Part shown: piece by piece, positions 28,252 to 36,636 of the stretch
How positions within the stretch are numbered: the stretch's first letter is position 1
Layout: each line of letters begins with the position of its first letter
Assembly: GCF_001552295.1 (NCBI RefSeq)
Contig: NZ_BCQX01000004.1
Location: 1-39,002, forward strand
Direction of reading: 5' to 3'
From: Globicatella sanguinis NBRC 15551
GTDB taxonomy: Bacteria > Bacillota > Bacilli > Lactobacillales > Aerococcaceae
DNA length: 39,002 nucleotides
Translations under genes and position numbers: made by a program
The notes under the pieces: generated by a model
The model's database searches: none
Told to the model about the DNA's origin: nothing
What the model saw: the letters and a program-made list of their open reading frames with translations, nothing else

Positions 28252-30978
28252 ATGACAAAGAAAGATTTTGTCCCATATCTTGAGTCTAGTGACTCAGTAG
28301 TCTCAATGTTGGAATCGAATGTTTCGCAAGGTTTAAGCGAAGCTGAGGTAAAAAGACGCCAAGAAGAGCATGGTTTCAATGAATTAGAGACAGAAGAAAA
28401 GACAACGTTGCTACAAAAATTCATTGAGCAATTTAAAGACTTTATGATTATCGTCTTATTAGTGGCAGCGGCAGTATCGGTTGTTGCTGAAGGGATGGAA
28501 GGTTTAACTGACGCCATTATAATCTTATTGGTAGTGGTTTTAAATGCGGTAATGGGTGTTTTCCAAGAAGCAAAAGCCGAAGAAGCGATTGATGCTTTAC
28601 GTAAAATGGCCTCACCGAGTGCTAAAGTCCGTCGTGACGGTACCATTAAAAATGTTAAAAGTACTGAATTAGTACCCGGAGATATTATTATCCTAGAAGC
28701 TGGAGACGTAGTTCCTGCCGATGTTCGTTTAATTGAAGCGAGTTCATTACAAATTGAAGAGGCAGCTTTAACTGGAGAATCTGTTCCAAGTGAAAAAGCA
28801 GCAGCCACCTTAGATGCTGACGATGAGGTTGGTATTGGTGATCGTAGTAATATGGGGTTCTCAAGTACTAACGTTACTTATGGTCGTGGTGTTGGGGTCG
28901 TAACCGGCACTGGTATGCAAACTGAAGTTGGGCATATTGCGACCATGTTATCAGGTACTGAAAAACAATTAACACCATTACAACGTGATCAAGAAAAATT
29001 AGGTAAGACCTTAACAGTGTTAATCTTAGCAATTGCCGCGGTTACTTTCTTAGTGGGTATTTTACGTGGACGTTTACCATTGGATATGTTATTAGTGGCT
29101 ATTTCATTAGCGGTTGCTGCTATTCCAGAAGGTTTACCTGCTATTTCAACCATTATCTTATCATTAGGTACGCGTACGATGGCTGATCGTAATGCTTTAG
29201 TTCGTACTTTGCCAGCGGTTGAAACCTTAGGAAGTACTCAAGTAATCTGTTCGGATAAAACAGGTACCCTTACTGTTAATAAAATGACGATTGAAAAAGT
29301 TTACTATAATGGTGAATTGCATGATGCAAGTGAAGCGATTGACTTAAATACACCATTATTAAAATCAATCGGATTTGCCAATGACACGGAAATTGATGAT
29401 CAAGGCCAATTATTAGGAGATCCTACTGAAACGGCAATGATTAAATATGCTTTAGACAAAAAATTTGACTTAAAAGGCGAATTGGCAAAATATCCACGTG
29501 TCGATGAAGTACCATTTGATTCTACTCGTAAATTAATGTCAACAATTCATCAATTAGAAGACGGACGTTATTTCGTTGCTGTTAAAGGGGCACCGGACCA
29601 ATTAATTAAACGTTGTACACAAGTTGACAACAATGGTGAAGTTACTACTTTAGCTGACAAACAAGTAGATGAAATTTTAGAATATAATACAAACTTAGCG
29701 AAAGATGCTTTACGTGTCTTAGCGGGTGCTTACAAAATTATTGATGAAATTCCTGCTGATGTTAAATCAGAAACAATTGAAACAAATTTAATCTTTGCTG
29801 GTTTAGTAGGAATGATTGACCCTGAGCGTAAAGAAGCAGGCGATGCAATTGCTGTGGCTAAAGAAGCGGGTATCCGTACCGTTATGATTACCGGTGACCA
29901 CGCTGTAACAGCGCAAGCGATTGCAGAACGTTTAGGTATCTTAGATGCCAATGACACCAATAATGAAACACATGTTTTAACTGGTGCGCAATTAGATGAA
30001 ATCTCTGATGAAGAATTAGCACGTACCGTAGCAAATTACTCTGTTTATGCGCGTGTTTCTCCAGAACATAAGGTACGTATCATCAAAGCATGGCAAGCTA
30101 ATGATGTGGTTGTTTCAATGACGGGTGACGGTGTTAATGACGCGCCATCATTAAAACAAGCAGATATCGGTGTTGGTATGGGAATTACCGGTACAGAAGT
30201 ATCAAAAGGTGCTTCAGATATGGTCTTAGCGGATGATAACTTTGAAACAATCGTAGTTGCAGTAGAAGAAGGACGTAAAGTATTTGCGAATATTCAAAAA
30301 GCTGTTCAATTCTTATTATCTGCTAACTTAGGTGAAGTATTTACTTTATTCTTTGCAACTATGTTAGGTTGGACAATTTTAGAACCCGTTCATATTTTAT
30401 GGATTAACTTAGTAACAGACGTCTTTCCAGCGATTGCCTTAGGTTTAGAAGGCGCTGAAAAAGGTTCAATGAAACATGCTCCTCGTACATCAAAAGATAG
30501 TTTCTTATCATTTGGTGTTTTACCAAGTATTATTTACCAAGGTATTTTAGAGGGTGGTATTACCTTATTCATGTATTGGTTAGCTGCTTATGGACCATTC
30601 CCAACTCAATTAGTAGGGGATGAACGTCATGTTTTAGCTGAAACAGTCGCATTCCTAACATTAGGTATGATACAATTATTCCATTCTTATAATGTGAAAT
30701 CAGTATTCCAATCATTATTTAGTACCAATCCATTTAACAACAAATACTTAAATATGGCATTTGTTGGTTCTGGTGTTTTATTATTAATGGTTGTGTTAAT
30801 TCCAGGTTTACAATCATTATTTGGCGTTCATGATTTAACTGGTATTCAATGGTTATTAGTTATTTTAGCGGGTCTAAGTATCGTTGTCTTCGTTGAAATC
30901 ATCAAGTTTATTTTACGAGCAACAGGTGTAGCTGCTAAGTATGAAAAATCAGGAGCAGACTTTAAAGCTGTTAAATAA
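28252..30978 (+). CDS. P-type cation ATPase (PMCA/SERCA-like; probable Mn2+/Ca2+ exporter)
   Basis: 908 aa, P2-type. The actuator domain has ALTGESVPSEK near 168. Segment 4 has AAIPEGLPAI near 290, the phosphorylation site is SDKTGTLT with Asp335, and the hinge GDGVNDAPSLKQADIGVGMG lies near 623. About ten membrane segments are arranged as 2+2+6. Homologues include YoaB of L. lactis and the streptococcal Mn/Ca exporter. AGGAGGAGAAAC precedes the ATG. The manganese riboswitch in its leader argues that Mn2+ export is the main job; Ca2+ cannot be excluded from sequence. Monocistronic, with a terminator after it. Confidence 0.94.
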   Translation: MTKKDFVPYLESSDSVVSMLESNVSQGLSEAEVKRRQEEHGFNELETEEKTTLLQKFIEQFKDFMIIVLLVAAAVSVVAEGMEGLTDAIIILLVVVLNAVMGVFQEAKAEEAIDALRKMASPSAKVRRDGTIKNVKSTELVPGDIIILEAGDVVPADVRLIEASSLQIEEAALTGESVPSEKAAATLDADDEVGIGDRSNMGFSSTNVTYGRGVGVVTGTGMQTEVGHIATMLSGTEKQLTPLQRDQEKLGKTLTVLILAIAAVTFLVGILRGRLPLDMLLVAISLAVAAIPEGLPAISTIILSLGTRTMADRNALVRTLPAVETLGSTQVICSDKTGTLTVNKMTIEKVYYNGELHDASEAIDLNTPLLKSIGFANDTEIDDQGQLLGDPTETAMIKYALDKKFDLKGELAKYPRVDEVPFDSTRKLMSTIHQLEDGRYFVAVKGAPDQLIKRCTQVDNNGEVTTLADKQVDEILEYNTNLAKDALRVLAGAYKIIDEIPADVKSETIETNLIFAGLVGMIDPERKEAGDAIAVAKEAGIRTVMITGDHAVTAQAIAERLGILDANDTNNETHVLTGAQLDEISDEELARTVANYSVYARVSPEHKVRIIKAWQANDVVVSMTGDGVNDAPSLKQADIGVGMGITGTEVSKGASDMVLADDNFETIVVAVEEGRKVFANIQKAVQFLLSANLGEVFTLFFATMLGWTILEPVHILWINLVTDVFPAIALGLEGAEKGSMKHAPRTSKDSFLSFGVLPSIIYQGILEGGITLFMYWLAAYGPFPTQLVGDERHVLAETVAFLTLGMIQLFHSYNVKSVFQSLFSTNPFNNKYLNMAFVGSGVLLLMVVLIPGLQSLFGVHDLTGIQWLLVILAGLSIVVFVEIIKFILRATGVAAKYEKSGADFKAVK

Positions 30979-31027
30979 TTTTGTAAGACAATTTGAATAA
31001 ACAAACTCGACTAAGAGTGATTAAAAT

Positions 31028-31070
31028 CAAGGCTGGGCAGAGATTATATCTGTTCGGCCTTGTATTTTTA
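31028..31070 (+). terminator. Terminator after the P-type ATPase
   Basis: CAAGGC..CAGA (31028-31040) pairs with TCTG..GGCCTTG (31049-31062), then TATTTTTA. Confidence 0.75.
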
Positions 31071-31099
31071 TAGGCATTTTGTCAAATGGTGTGAAATTA

Positions 31100-31308
31100 C
31101 TAGAGGTCAAATGGTTTGACCCCACTAGCAATAGGCTATTGATGGTGGGTGAGGTTTGAAAAAACTAAATTTTGTTGTTTGGGGCTGGGCAAGAAGTAGT
31201 GGCTGGGAAAAAACTTTTAAATTCTATTCAGTTTTTGCTCGAACATTAATAGAGCAGTGTTTGAATGGCCTTAAACGGCGTTTTAAAGACTTGTTGGATA
31301 CCTACTCC
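31100..31308. repeat. Intergenic hairpin and diverged repeat copies
   Basis: In the 690-bp gap before folC. CTAG-GGTCAAA-tgg-TTTGACC-CTAG folds at 31100-31128. GGCTGGG recurs near 31031, 31184 and 31201. The 54 nt at 31255-31308 match 23102-23155 at about three quarters of positions with no gap. The remainder to 31560 shows nothing I can name. A TATAAT at 31598-31603 is the likely folC -10. Confidence 0.65.
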
Positions 31309-31689
31309 TGCTTCGTCTGTTCACACCCATAATGATTGAATGGTATTAATTAAGCGTATTGGATTATAAAGTGGCTTGTTGAAATGGAGAAAACCGCTTA
31401 AAACAGCTTAGAACCGCTCGCTAGTTATTATGAATCTGTGCGGTCAATTAAGAAAACAGCATCATTTTATACTATTTAGGTGTGTGTTTATTTGTAAGAT
31501 AATCGACAATTGAAGCTTACTCAATCATAAACTAAGTTTAATATTTAAAGTGAAAAATATTTTTTCAATAACCCACGCTTTTTTTGTTGAAATGTCGTAT
31601 AATAGGCGATGGAAACGTAAAGATAGCAAATAAGATGATTAGAACCTATTAGATACAATTCCTTTATTAATTTGATTAGAGGTGACGCT

Positions 31690-33000
31690 TTGATAAGAAC
31701 AATTGAAGAAGCAATACAGTGGATGGATGACCAGCAAACTGAAGTACATCGTGTAGGACTGGATAAAATTCTGGCCGCATTAGACTATGTTGGTAATCCT
31801 CAAAAAGGTTTAAATACCATTCATATAGGTGGAACAAACGGTAAAGGATCCGTAACTGCTTATTTACGAAATTTATTTATGAAGCACGGATTTTCTGTGG
31901 GAGGATTTACCTCACCACATATCATGAAATTTAATGAACGTATCAGTTTGAATGGACAAGCAATTGACGATGAAACTGTTGTTCGTTTAGTAAATAAAAT
32001 GGTCGAACTTAATGAGTATATGGCCACGACTCCTTATAGTCACTTGGTATTTTTTGAACTTTATACAGTGATGATGTTTTTATATTTTAATGAAGTTCAA
32101 CCGGATATTTGTTTAATTGAAGTAGGCTTAGGCGGTTTAAACGACTGTACCAATGTGATTGACTCCAAAGATATTTTGATTACCACGATTGGCAAAGATC
32201 ATGTGGAACGATTAGGTCATACTTATCGTGAAATTGCACAACAAAAAGCTGGTATTATTCATGGTGATGCGGATGTCTTTATTGGCGAATTACCTGCTGA
32301 AGCGGAAGCAGAAATCGAACGAATTTGTGCCATCGAAGGGGCAACACTTTATCGATTGGGCCAAGATGCAACTTATGAAATTCAAAGCCAATCATTAACC
32401 CAGGGCAGTATATTCCAATTCAATAACCATGATATTTATTGTATTAATATGATTGGAAAACATCAAATTCATAATGCTTCCTTATCATTAATGTTTTTCC
32501 AACATTGGATGAGAAAATATGGTCATGTTATTGATACTCAGCTCGAACATCAAGCCTTATTTGAAACCAAGTGGATTGGTCGGATGGAAAAACTAAGTAA
32601 TCAGCCATTAATTTACATTGATGGTGCTCATAATGAAGCCGGTTTGAATGCTTTGGCAGATACGATGCAGACCTATTTAGCAGATAAAAAGATTAAGTTA
32701 ATATACTCAGGTCTCATGACAAAAAATCAATTAGAGCACGTTAATTTATTATTGAAAATGCCTTTAGCAGAAATCGTCTTTACGGAGTTTGAACATCCAA
32801 ATTCTATGTTAGTGGATGATTTTGAATTGTTGGTGAAACAACATCCTGAAAATAACATACCGACACGTTTTAGTATTGATTGGGAACATGAACTAACGCC
32901 TGGTGACCAAGATATATTAGTGGTGACAGGTTCATTATACTTTATCGCACAAGTACGGGCTCATTACTTAAATAAAGAGCTGTTACTGAATGACGTATAA
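31690..33000 (+). CDS. folC: Folylpolyglutamate synthase/dihydrofolate synthase FolC
   Basis: 436-aa Mur-ligase-family enzyme that adds glutamate to (dihydro)folate. The P-loop HIGGTNGKGSVTAYLR is near residue 40, FTSPHIMKFNERIS near 74, IEVGLGGLNDCTNVI near 147 (metal-binding Glu), IGKDHVERLG near 170 with the metal His, and the carbamylated-Lys region QQKAGII near 186; the C-terminal domain has YIDGAHNEAG near 307. I start at TTG 31690 because AGAGGTGA sits just before it; an upstream in-frame TTG at 31672 lacks a ribosome site. The gene stands apart from other folate genes. Confidence 0.92.
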   Translation: MIRTIEEAIQWMDDQQTEVHRVGLDKILAALDYVGNPQKGLNTIHIGGTNGKGSVTAYLRNLFMKHGFSVGGFTSPHIMKFNERISLNGQAIDDETVVRLVNKMVELNEYMATTPYSHLVFFELYTVMMFLYFNEVQPDICLIEVGLGGLNDCTNVIDSKDILITTIGKDHVERLGHTYREIAQQKAGIIHGDADVFIGELPAEAEAEIERICAIEGATLYRLGQDATYEIQSQSLTQGSIFQFNNHDIYCINMIGKHQIHNASLSLMFFQHWMRKYGHVIDTQLEHQALFETKWIGRMEKLSNQPLIYIDGAHNEAGLNALADTMQTYLADKKIKLIYSGLMTKNQLEHVNLLLKMPLAEIVFTEFEHPNSMLVDDFELLVKQHPENNIPTRFSIDWEHELTPGDQDILVVTGSLYFIAQVRAHYLNKELLLNDV

Positions 33001-33023
33001 AAAAGATTGAATTAAAGTATTTT

Positions 33024-33061
33024 AACTCCTTTTGGTGTATCTATCACTGAAAGGAGTTTTT
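33024..33061 (+). terminator. folC terminator that also contains the radC ribosome binding site
   Basis: AACTCCTTT (33024-33032) pairs perfectly with AAAGGAGTT (33050-33058), followed by TTT. The right arm holds AAAGGAG, the only Shine-Dalgarno for radC ATG 33064. Confidence 0.75.
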
Positions 33062-33063
33062 AT

Positions 33064-34381
33064 ATGGAAGTGAGTAAAAATCGTAATCTATTTATAGAGG
33101 AAGTCCCCAAACAAAGTAGACCACGAGAACGCTTGTTATATTTTGGTGAAAAGGCACTGGCTGATCATGAATTGCTGGCAATCTTATTACGGACCGGTAC
33201 CAGACAAGAAAATGTGATTGAATTGGCTTTACGTTTAATTCAAGAATTTGAAACTTTATATGGATTAAATCAAGCAAGCTTAGAGGAATTACAAAGTGTT
33301 CCGGGCATTGGGCCAATAAAAGCCATTGAGATAAAAGCCAGTATGGAGATTGGATTAAGAATTGCGACTAGTACGATTCCAAAATATGGTAAGATTACCT
33401 CGACCAAGGATGTGGGAGAATGGCTTTTGCGCGAGATGAGACAATTTCATCAAGAACATTTAACAGCACTCTTTTTGAATACGAAAAATGAGATTATACG
33501 ACGGAAAGATATTTTTAAAGGGACGGTTAACAGTTCAGTAGCGCACCCGCGTGAGAGTGCGAAATGTTCCTTAGTGAAAAGCTAGGGCTCTAATTTTTAT
33601 AAGAGAAGGCTTATTTCGAAAAGTAGAATGAAGGGGTAACGTCCGGAAATACTTTCTTTAAGCTCCGCCATGCGATTTGTTACGTAAATAATAAATGGTA
33701 TGAAGCGCGGTAAAGTCGGCAGAAAAATTTAGCAGTGATTTGATATGCCGGAAGTCGGTTAATAAGATGAGGAGAACGAAGTTATGTGGACCAATAAGTA
33801 AGTAGAGGTTGAGTAAGAAGTCTCGCTATGAAAGACCTTCTATTTTTACAGGAAATAGCCAACTTATTTATTGAAAGTAGCCATCTAAGTTAACCTAAAT
33901 GATAGAAATAAGTCAACATTGAAAGCAGAAGCTAGGTAGAATTTACGTTCGTTGAACTAGTTGATTGGTGACAGTCATTTACTTCTGTGAGAGCGAAGGC
34001 ATGACCTTTGATCTGTCTAATCAACAGGGAGGAATAGCCTTCAGTCAATTGTGTAAAAGAGTATGATATAAAGCACAATTGATGGAACGCGGTATGCGGT
34101 GAAAGCTGCACGTACCGTGTGGTGTGGGGGAAAAATTGGTGATAACTTCAAAAATTTACCTATCACAATTATTTAAAGAAGCCGTAAAATATCCAACTGC
34201 GCGAATTATTATTGGACATAACCATCCATCCGGCGACCCAGAACCATCGCAAGCAGATTTAATTTTTACCAAACGAATGATTGAGTGTGGTAATTTAATG
34301 GGAATTGAATTATTGGATCATATTATTATTGGACAAGATAATTATTTAAGTTTAAGAGAAGTTACCAATATTTTTGATTAG
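33064..34381 (+). CDS. radC: RadC/JAB-domain DNA repair protein, gene split by a group II intron
   Basis: Exon 1 is 33064-33556 and exon 2 is 34170-34381. Exon 1 encodes the helix-hairpin-helix part (KALADHELLAILLRTGT, VPGIGPIKAIEIKAS) and the start of the JAB domain up to NSSVAHPRE. Exon 2 continues IFKEAVKYPTARIIIGHNHPSGDPEPS with the metal-binding HxHPSGD, then ELLDHIIIG. Joining A33556 to T34170 makes an ATA codon and a continuous 234-aa RadC of normal length. Unspliced, translation runs 10 codons into the intron and stops at 33585, losing the JAB metal site. The biochemical role of RadC is unsettled. Confidence 0.9.
33557..34169 (+). mobile_element. ORF-less group II intron inserted in radC
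   Basis: 613 nt. It starts GTGCG and ends in AT, fitting the group II 5' GUGYG and 3' AY ends. Domain V is clear at 34087-34120: a 34-nt hairpin with GGTATGCGGTGAAAGCTGCA and a GAAA tetraloop, with CGC (34088-34090) where the catalytic triad lies. Domain IV, the usual seat of the reverse transcriptase gene, is only a short hairpin (CAATTGTG 34046-34053 with CACAATTG 34074-34081). EBS1 TCTCGC (33821-33826) lies in the loop of a hairpin (AGAAG/CTTCT) and pairs with the last six exon bases GTGAGA (33551-33556) with one G-T. Domain VI lies in 34135-34169. No protein is encoded. Confidence 0.9.
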
Positions 34382-34669
34382 GTTAATTACGTAATTTTAA
34401 GAAATTTGAATTGGCTATACGAGTCTAAATGTTAACGATAGAACAACTAAAAAACGATAAGGCCTGCAGTTAAAAAGATAACCAGTTAAAGATGAAACTA
34501 GATGTTTTATAACATTGGCCAAGTTGAAAATAGATAAGTTAAATTTAAAAAATGATTGAATCACTTGAGCCTTTTTTTCAACGCGTCTACGATGGCATTT
34601 ATTTTCATTGAATTGGTATCGACTTTGCATCATTATTGTGAGAGGATTCTTAAAGTTAAGCCATATTGC

Positions 34670-34698
34670 TTGTTAACAAAATGAAAACGTGTTACAAT
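34670..34698 (+). promoter_or_regulatory. Cold-shock gene promoter
   Basis: TTGTTA (34670-34675) and TACAAT (34693-34698) with 17 nt between and TGT before the -10. This gives a leader of about 127 nt before the start codon. From 34382 to 34669 I see no gene and no convincing site. Confidence 0.7.
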
Positions 34699-34715
34699 AA
34701 ACTTATGTTTTTGTT

Positions 34716-34782
34716 AAGGGAAAGTTTGAATTATAATTTGTTTTACCATAAGGGAAAGTTGATTTATATTTAGTTTTACCAT
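34716..34782 (+). repeat. 34-nt tandem repeat in the cold-shock gene leader
   Basis: AAGGGAAAGTT.....TT.GTTTTACCAT occurs at 34716-34749 and again at 34750-34782. Both lie in the predicted 5' UTR. They could be protein- or ribosome-responsive leader elements; no known riboswitch class is recognised. Confidence 0.7.
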
Positions 34783-34831
34783 TCACAGAAATAAATATTT
34801 ACGTGCATAGGCACAAAGGAGTTCATTATTA

Positions 34832-35032
34832 ATGGAACAAGGAACAGTTAAATGGTTTAATTCAGAAAAAGGTTTTGGATTTATCGAACGTGAATCTGCT
34901 GATGATGTATTTGTTCATTTCTCAGCTATCCAAGGTGAAGGGTTTAAAACTTTAGAAGAAGGTCAATCAGTTACTTTCGACGTTGAAGAAGGCGCTCGTG
35001 GACCTCAAGCAGCTAACGTACAGAAAGCTTAA
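34832..35032 (+). CDS. Cold-shock protein, CspA family
   Basis: 66-aa single cold-shock domain that binds single-stranded RNA/DNA. Both RNA-binding motifs are intact: KGFGFI (RNP1) near residue 14 and VFVHFS (RNP2) near 26. [19 protein letters not shown] is typical of major Csp proteins in Bacillota, which act as RNA chaperones and often regulate their own mRNA through a long leader. AAAGGAG precedes the ATG. Monocistronic, with a terminator right after. Confidence 0.96.
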   Translation: MEQGTVKWFNSEKGFGFIERESADDVFVHFSAIQGEGFKTLEEGQSVTFDVEEGARGPQAANVQKA

Positions 35033-35052
35033 TTTTAATTAAATCAATGATG

Positions 35053-35081
35053 CGGTTAGGACTTCGGTTCTAACCGTTTTT
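35053..35081 (+). terminator. Terminator after the cold-shock gene
   Basis: CGGTTAGGAC (35053-35062) pairs with GTTCTAACCG (35067-35076) around a TTCG tetraloop, then TTTTT. Confidence 0.9.
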
Positions 35082-35095
35082 GTGTTATTAAGATA

Positions 35096-35199
35096 ATTGC
35101 CAGCCACTAGATGCCTTAGTGCATTGAATGTTTCGTAATGATAACATAAAGCAAGTAAAAAAAGCAATTGCTAACCTCTAGGTGACTCAGTACATTGAA
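35096..35199. repeat. Diverged 71-bp-spaced direct repeat upstream of cinA
   Basis: ATTGCCAGCCACTAG..TTAGTGCATTGAA (35096-35127) is echoed by ATTGCTAACCTCTAG..TCAGTACATTGAA from 35167. Function unknown. Confidence 0.45.
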
Positions 35200-35242
35200 A
35201 GGGCTGAAAGCTTCGATTTAACCATTACCGAATGAATTTACT

Positions 35243-35272
35243 TTGTAAGGAACTGTAAAAAATTGATATACT
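35243..35272 (+). promoter_or_regulatory. cinA promoter
   Basis: TTGTAA (35243-35248), an 18-nt spacer and TATACT (35267-35272) with TGA before the -10. No competence (ComX/SigH) box is obvious. Confidence 0.6.
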
Positions 35273-35294
35273 ATAGAGGAGATGAGGTGTCGAA

Positions 35295-36566
35295 ATGAAA
35301 GTAGAATTAATATCATGTGGAACAGAATTATTATTAGGCGATATTATTAATACCAATGCGGCTTATTTAGCGAATGAATTAGCCAATATTGGTGTGAATA
35401 TTTATAAACAAACAACAGTAGGAGATAATCCTGAACGATTAAAAAGAGCCTTAGAATTAGCCTTTGAAGCAGCTGACACTGTTATTATTACGGGAGGGTT
35501 AGGACCTACTGATGATGACTTAACCCGGGATGTTGCTGCCGAATTTATGGGAATGCCCCTTGAATTTCAAGAATCGGTCTGGCAAGAGATTGTTGATTAT
35601 TTAATGGGAAAAAATCCTTATTATCAATTGGCTGACAATAATCGCAAACAAGCGATGGTGCCACAAGGCGCTATTATTTTACACAATCCGATTGGTACTG
35701 CGCCAGGATTAATATTAGATAAAGACGAACGGCGAATTGTTTTAATGCCGGGGCCTCCTCGAGAAATGAAACGGATGTATCACGAACAAGTAGAACCTTA
35801 TTTGAAATCAAAAAGTCATCAAGTTTTTGCATCGCGTTATGTTCGCTTTTTTGGAATTGGTGAATCATTATTAGAAACAAAAATTAAAGATATTTTAGAT
35901 CAACAAACGAATCCAACGATGGCTTTATATGCTAAAACAGCAGAAGTATTATTAAGAGTGACCGCATCAGGTGAAAATGAAACAGAGTGCTTATCTTTGA
36001 TAGAAACGGCACTCCAACCGATTAAAGAACGGGTAGGTGAGTATATCTATTTAGTCGGTACGTCGGAAGTTTCTGAAACACAAACCGAAATGCATCGTGT
36101 ACTAGCTCGAACACTGATTGACAATCAATTAACGATTAGTGTAGCCGAGTCACTAACAGGTGGGGATGTAGCGTCATTACTAATTGAACAAAGTGGTGTT
36201 TCACAAGTGTTTAAAGAAGGGATTGTATGTTATTCCAATGAATCAAAAATAAGCACCGTTGGCGTGAAAGAATCAACGCTTAACCAATTTGGTGCTGTGA
36301 GTAGAGAAGTCGCAAGAGAGATGGTCATAGGGGTCGCAAAAAGACTCAATGCTGATGTCGCAATCGCGACAACGGGTTTAGCTGGGCCTGAAAGTGATGA
36401 AAGTGGTAAACCAGTTGGCCTAGTGTATGTCGGAACTTATTATAAGGGGCAAATTGAAGTAAAAGAATATCACTTCTTTGGCGACCGGGCGCTTATTAGG
36501 GACCGTGCGGCCAAAAACGCCTTGAATCAATTAAGATTAATGATCAATCGCGTCAAAGATAAATAG
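35295..36566 (+). CDS. cinA: CinA family protein (competence/damage-inducible; nucleotide salvage)
   Basis: 423 aa, two domains. The N-terminal MoCF/COG1058 domain has CGTELLLGDIINTNAAYLA near residue 8, TTVGDNPERL near 40 and GGLGPTDDDLTRD near 70. The C-terminal CinA (PncC-like) domain has SVAESLTGGDVASLLIEQSG near 282 and ATTGLAGPESDESGKPVGLVY near 358. The family covers NMN deamidase and ADP-ribose pyrophosphatase activities and, in streptococci, a RecA-linked role. recA, which often follows cinA, is not next to it here. GAGGTG precedes the ATG. Confidence 0.95.
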   Translation: MKVELISCGTELLLGDIINTNAAYLANELANIGVNIYKQTTVGDNPERLKRALELAFEAADTVIITGGLGPTDDDLTRDVAAEFMGMPLEFQESVWQEIVDYLMGKNPYYQLADNNRKQAMVPQGAIILHNPIGTAPGLILDKDERRIVLMPGPPREMKRMYHEQVEPYLKSKSHQVFASRYVRFFGIGESLLETKIKDILDQQTNPTMALYAKTAEVLLRVTASGENETECLSLIETALQPIKERVGEYIYLVGTSEVSETQTEMHRVLARTLIDNQLTISVAESLTGGDVASLLIEQSGVSQVFKEGIVCYSNESKISTVGVKESTLNQFGAVSREVAREMVIGVAKRLNADVAIATTGLAGPESDESGKPVGLVYVGTYYKGQIEVKEYHFFGDRALIRDRAAKNALNQLRLMINRVKDK

Positions 36567-36636
36567 GTCTAGAGGCCGATTAAAGAATCACCTTTAACCT
36601 GTATAATAATAATATAGAATAAAGGAGGTCTTTAAA

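Noticed and set aside
28200-28808. Minus-strand open frame of 202 codons opposite the P-type ATPase start
   Set aside because: Antisense shadow of a strongly coding frame; its Ser/Thr/Ala-rich composition is typical of such shadows.
33064-33585. radC as a pseudogene cut short by a frameshift or premature stop
   Set aside because: The missing C-terminal part is intact in exon 2 (34170-34381) and the intervening 613 nt have group II intron ends, domain V and EBS1-IBS1 pairing, so an intron explains the break better.
34124-34381. A separate small RadC-like gene starting at 34124
   Set aside because: Its first codons lie in intron domains V and VI; the RadC similarity begins exactly at the predicted 3' splice site.
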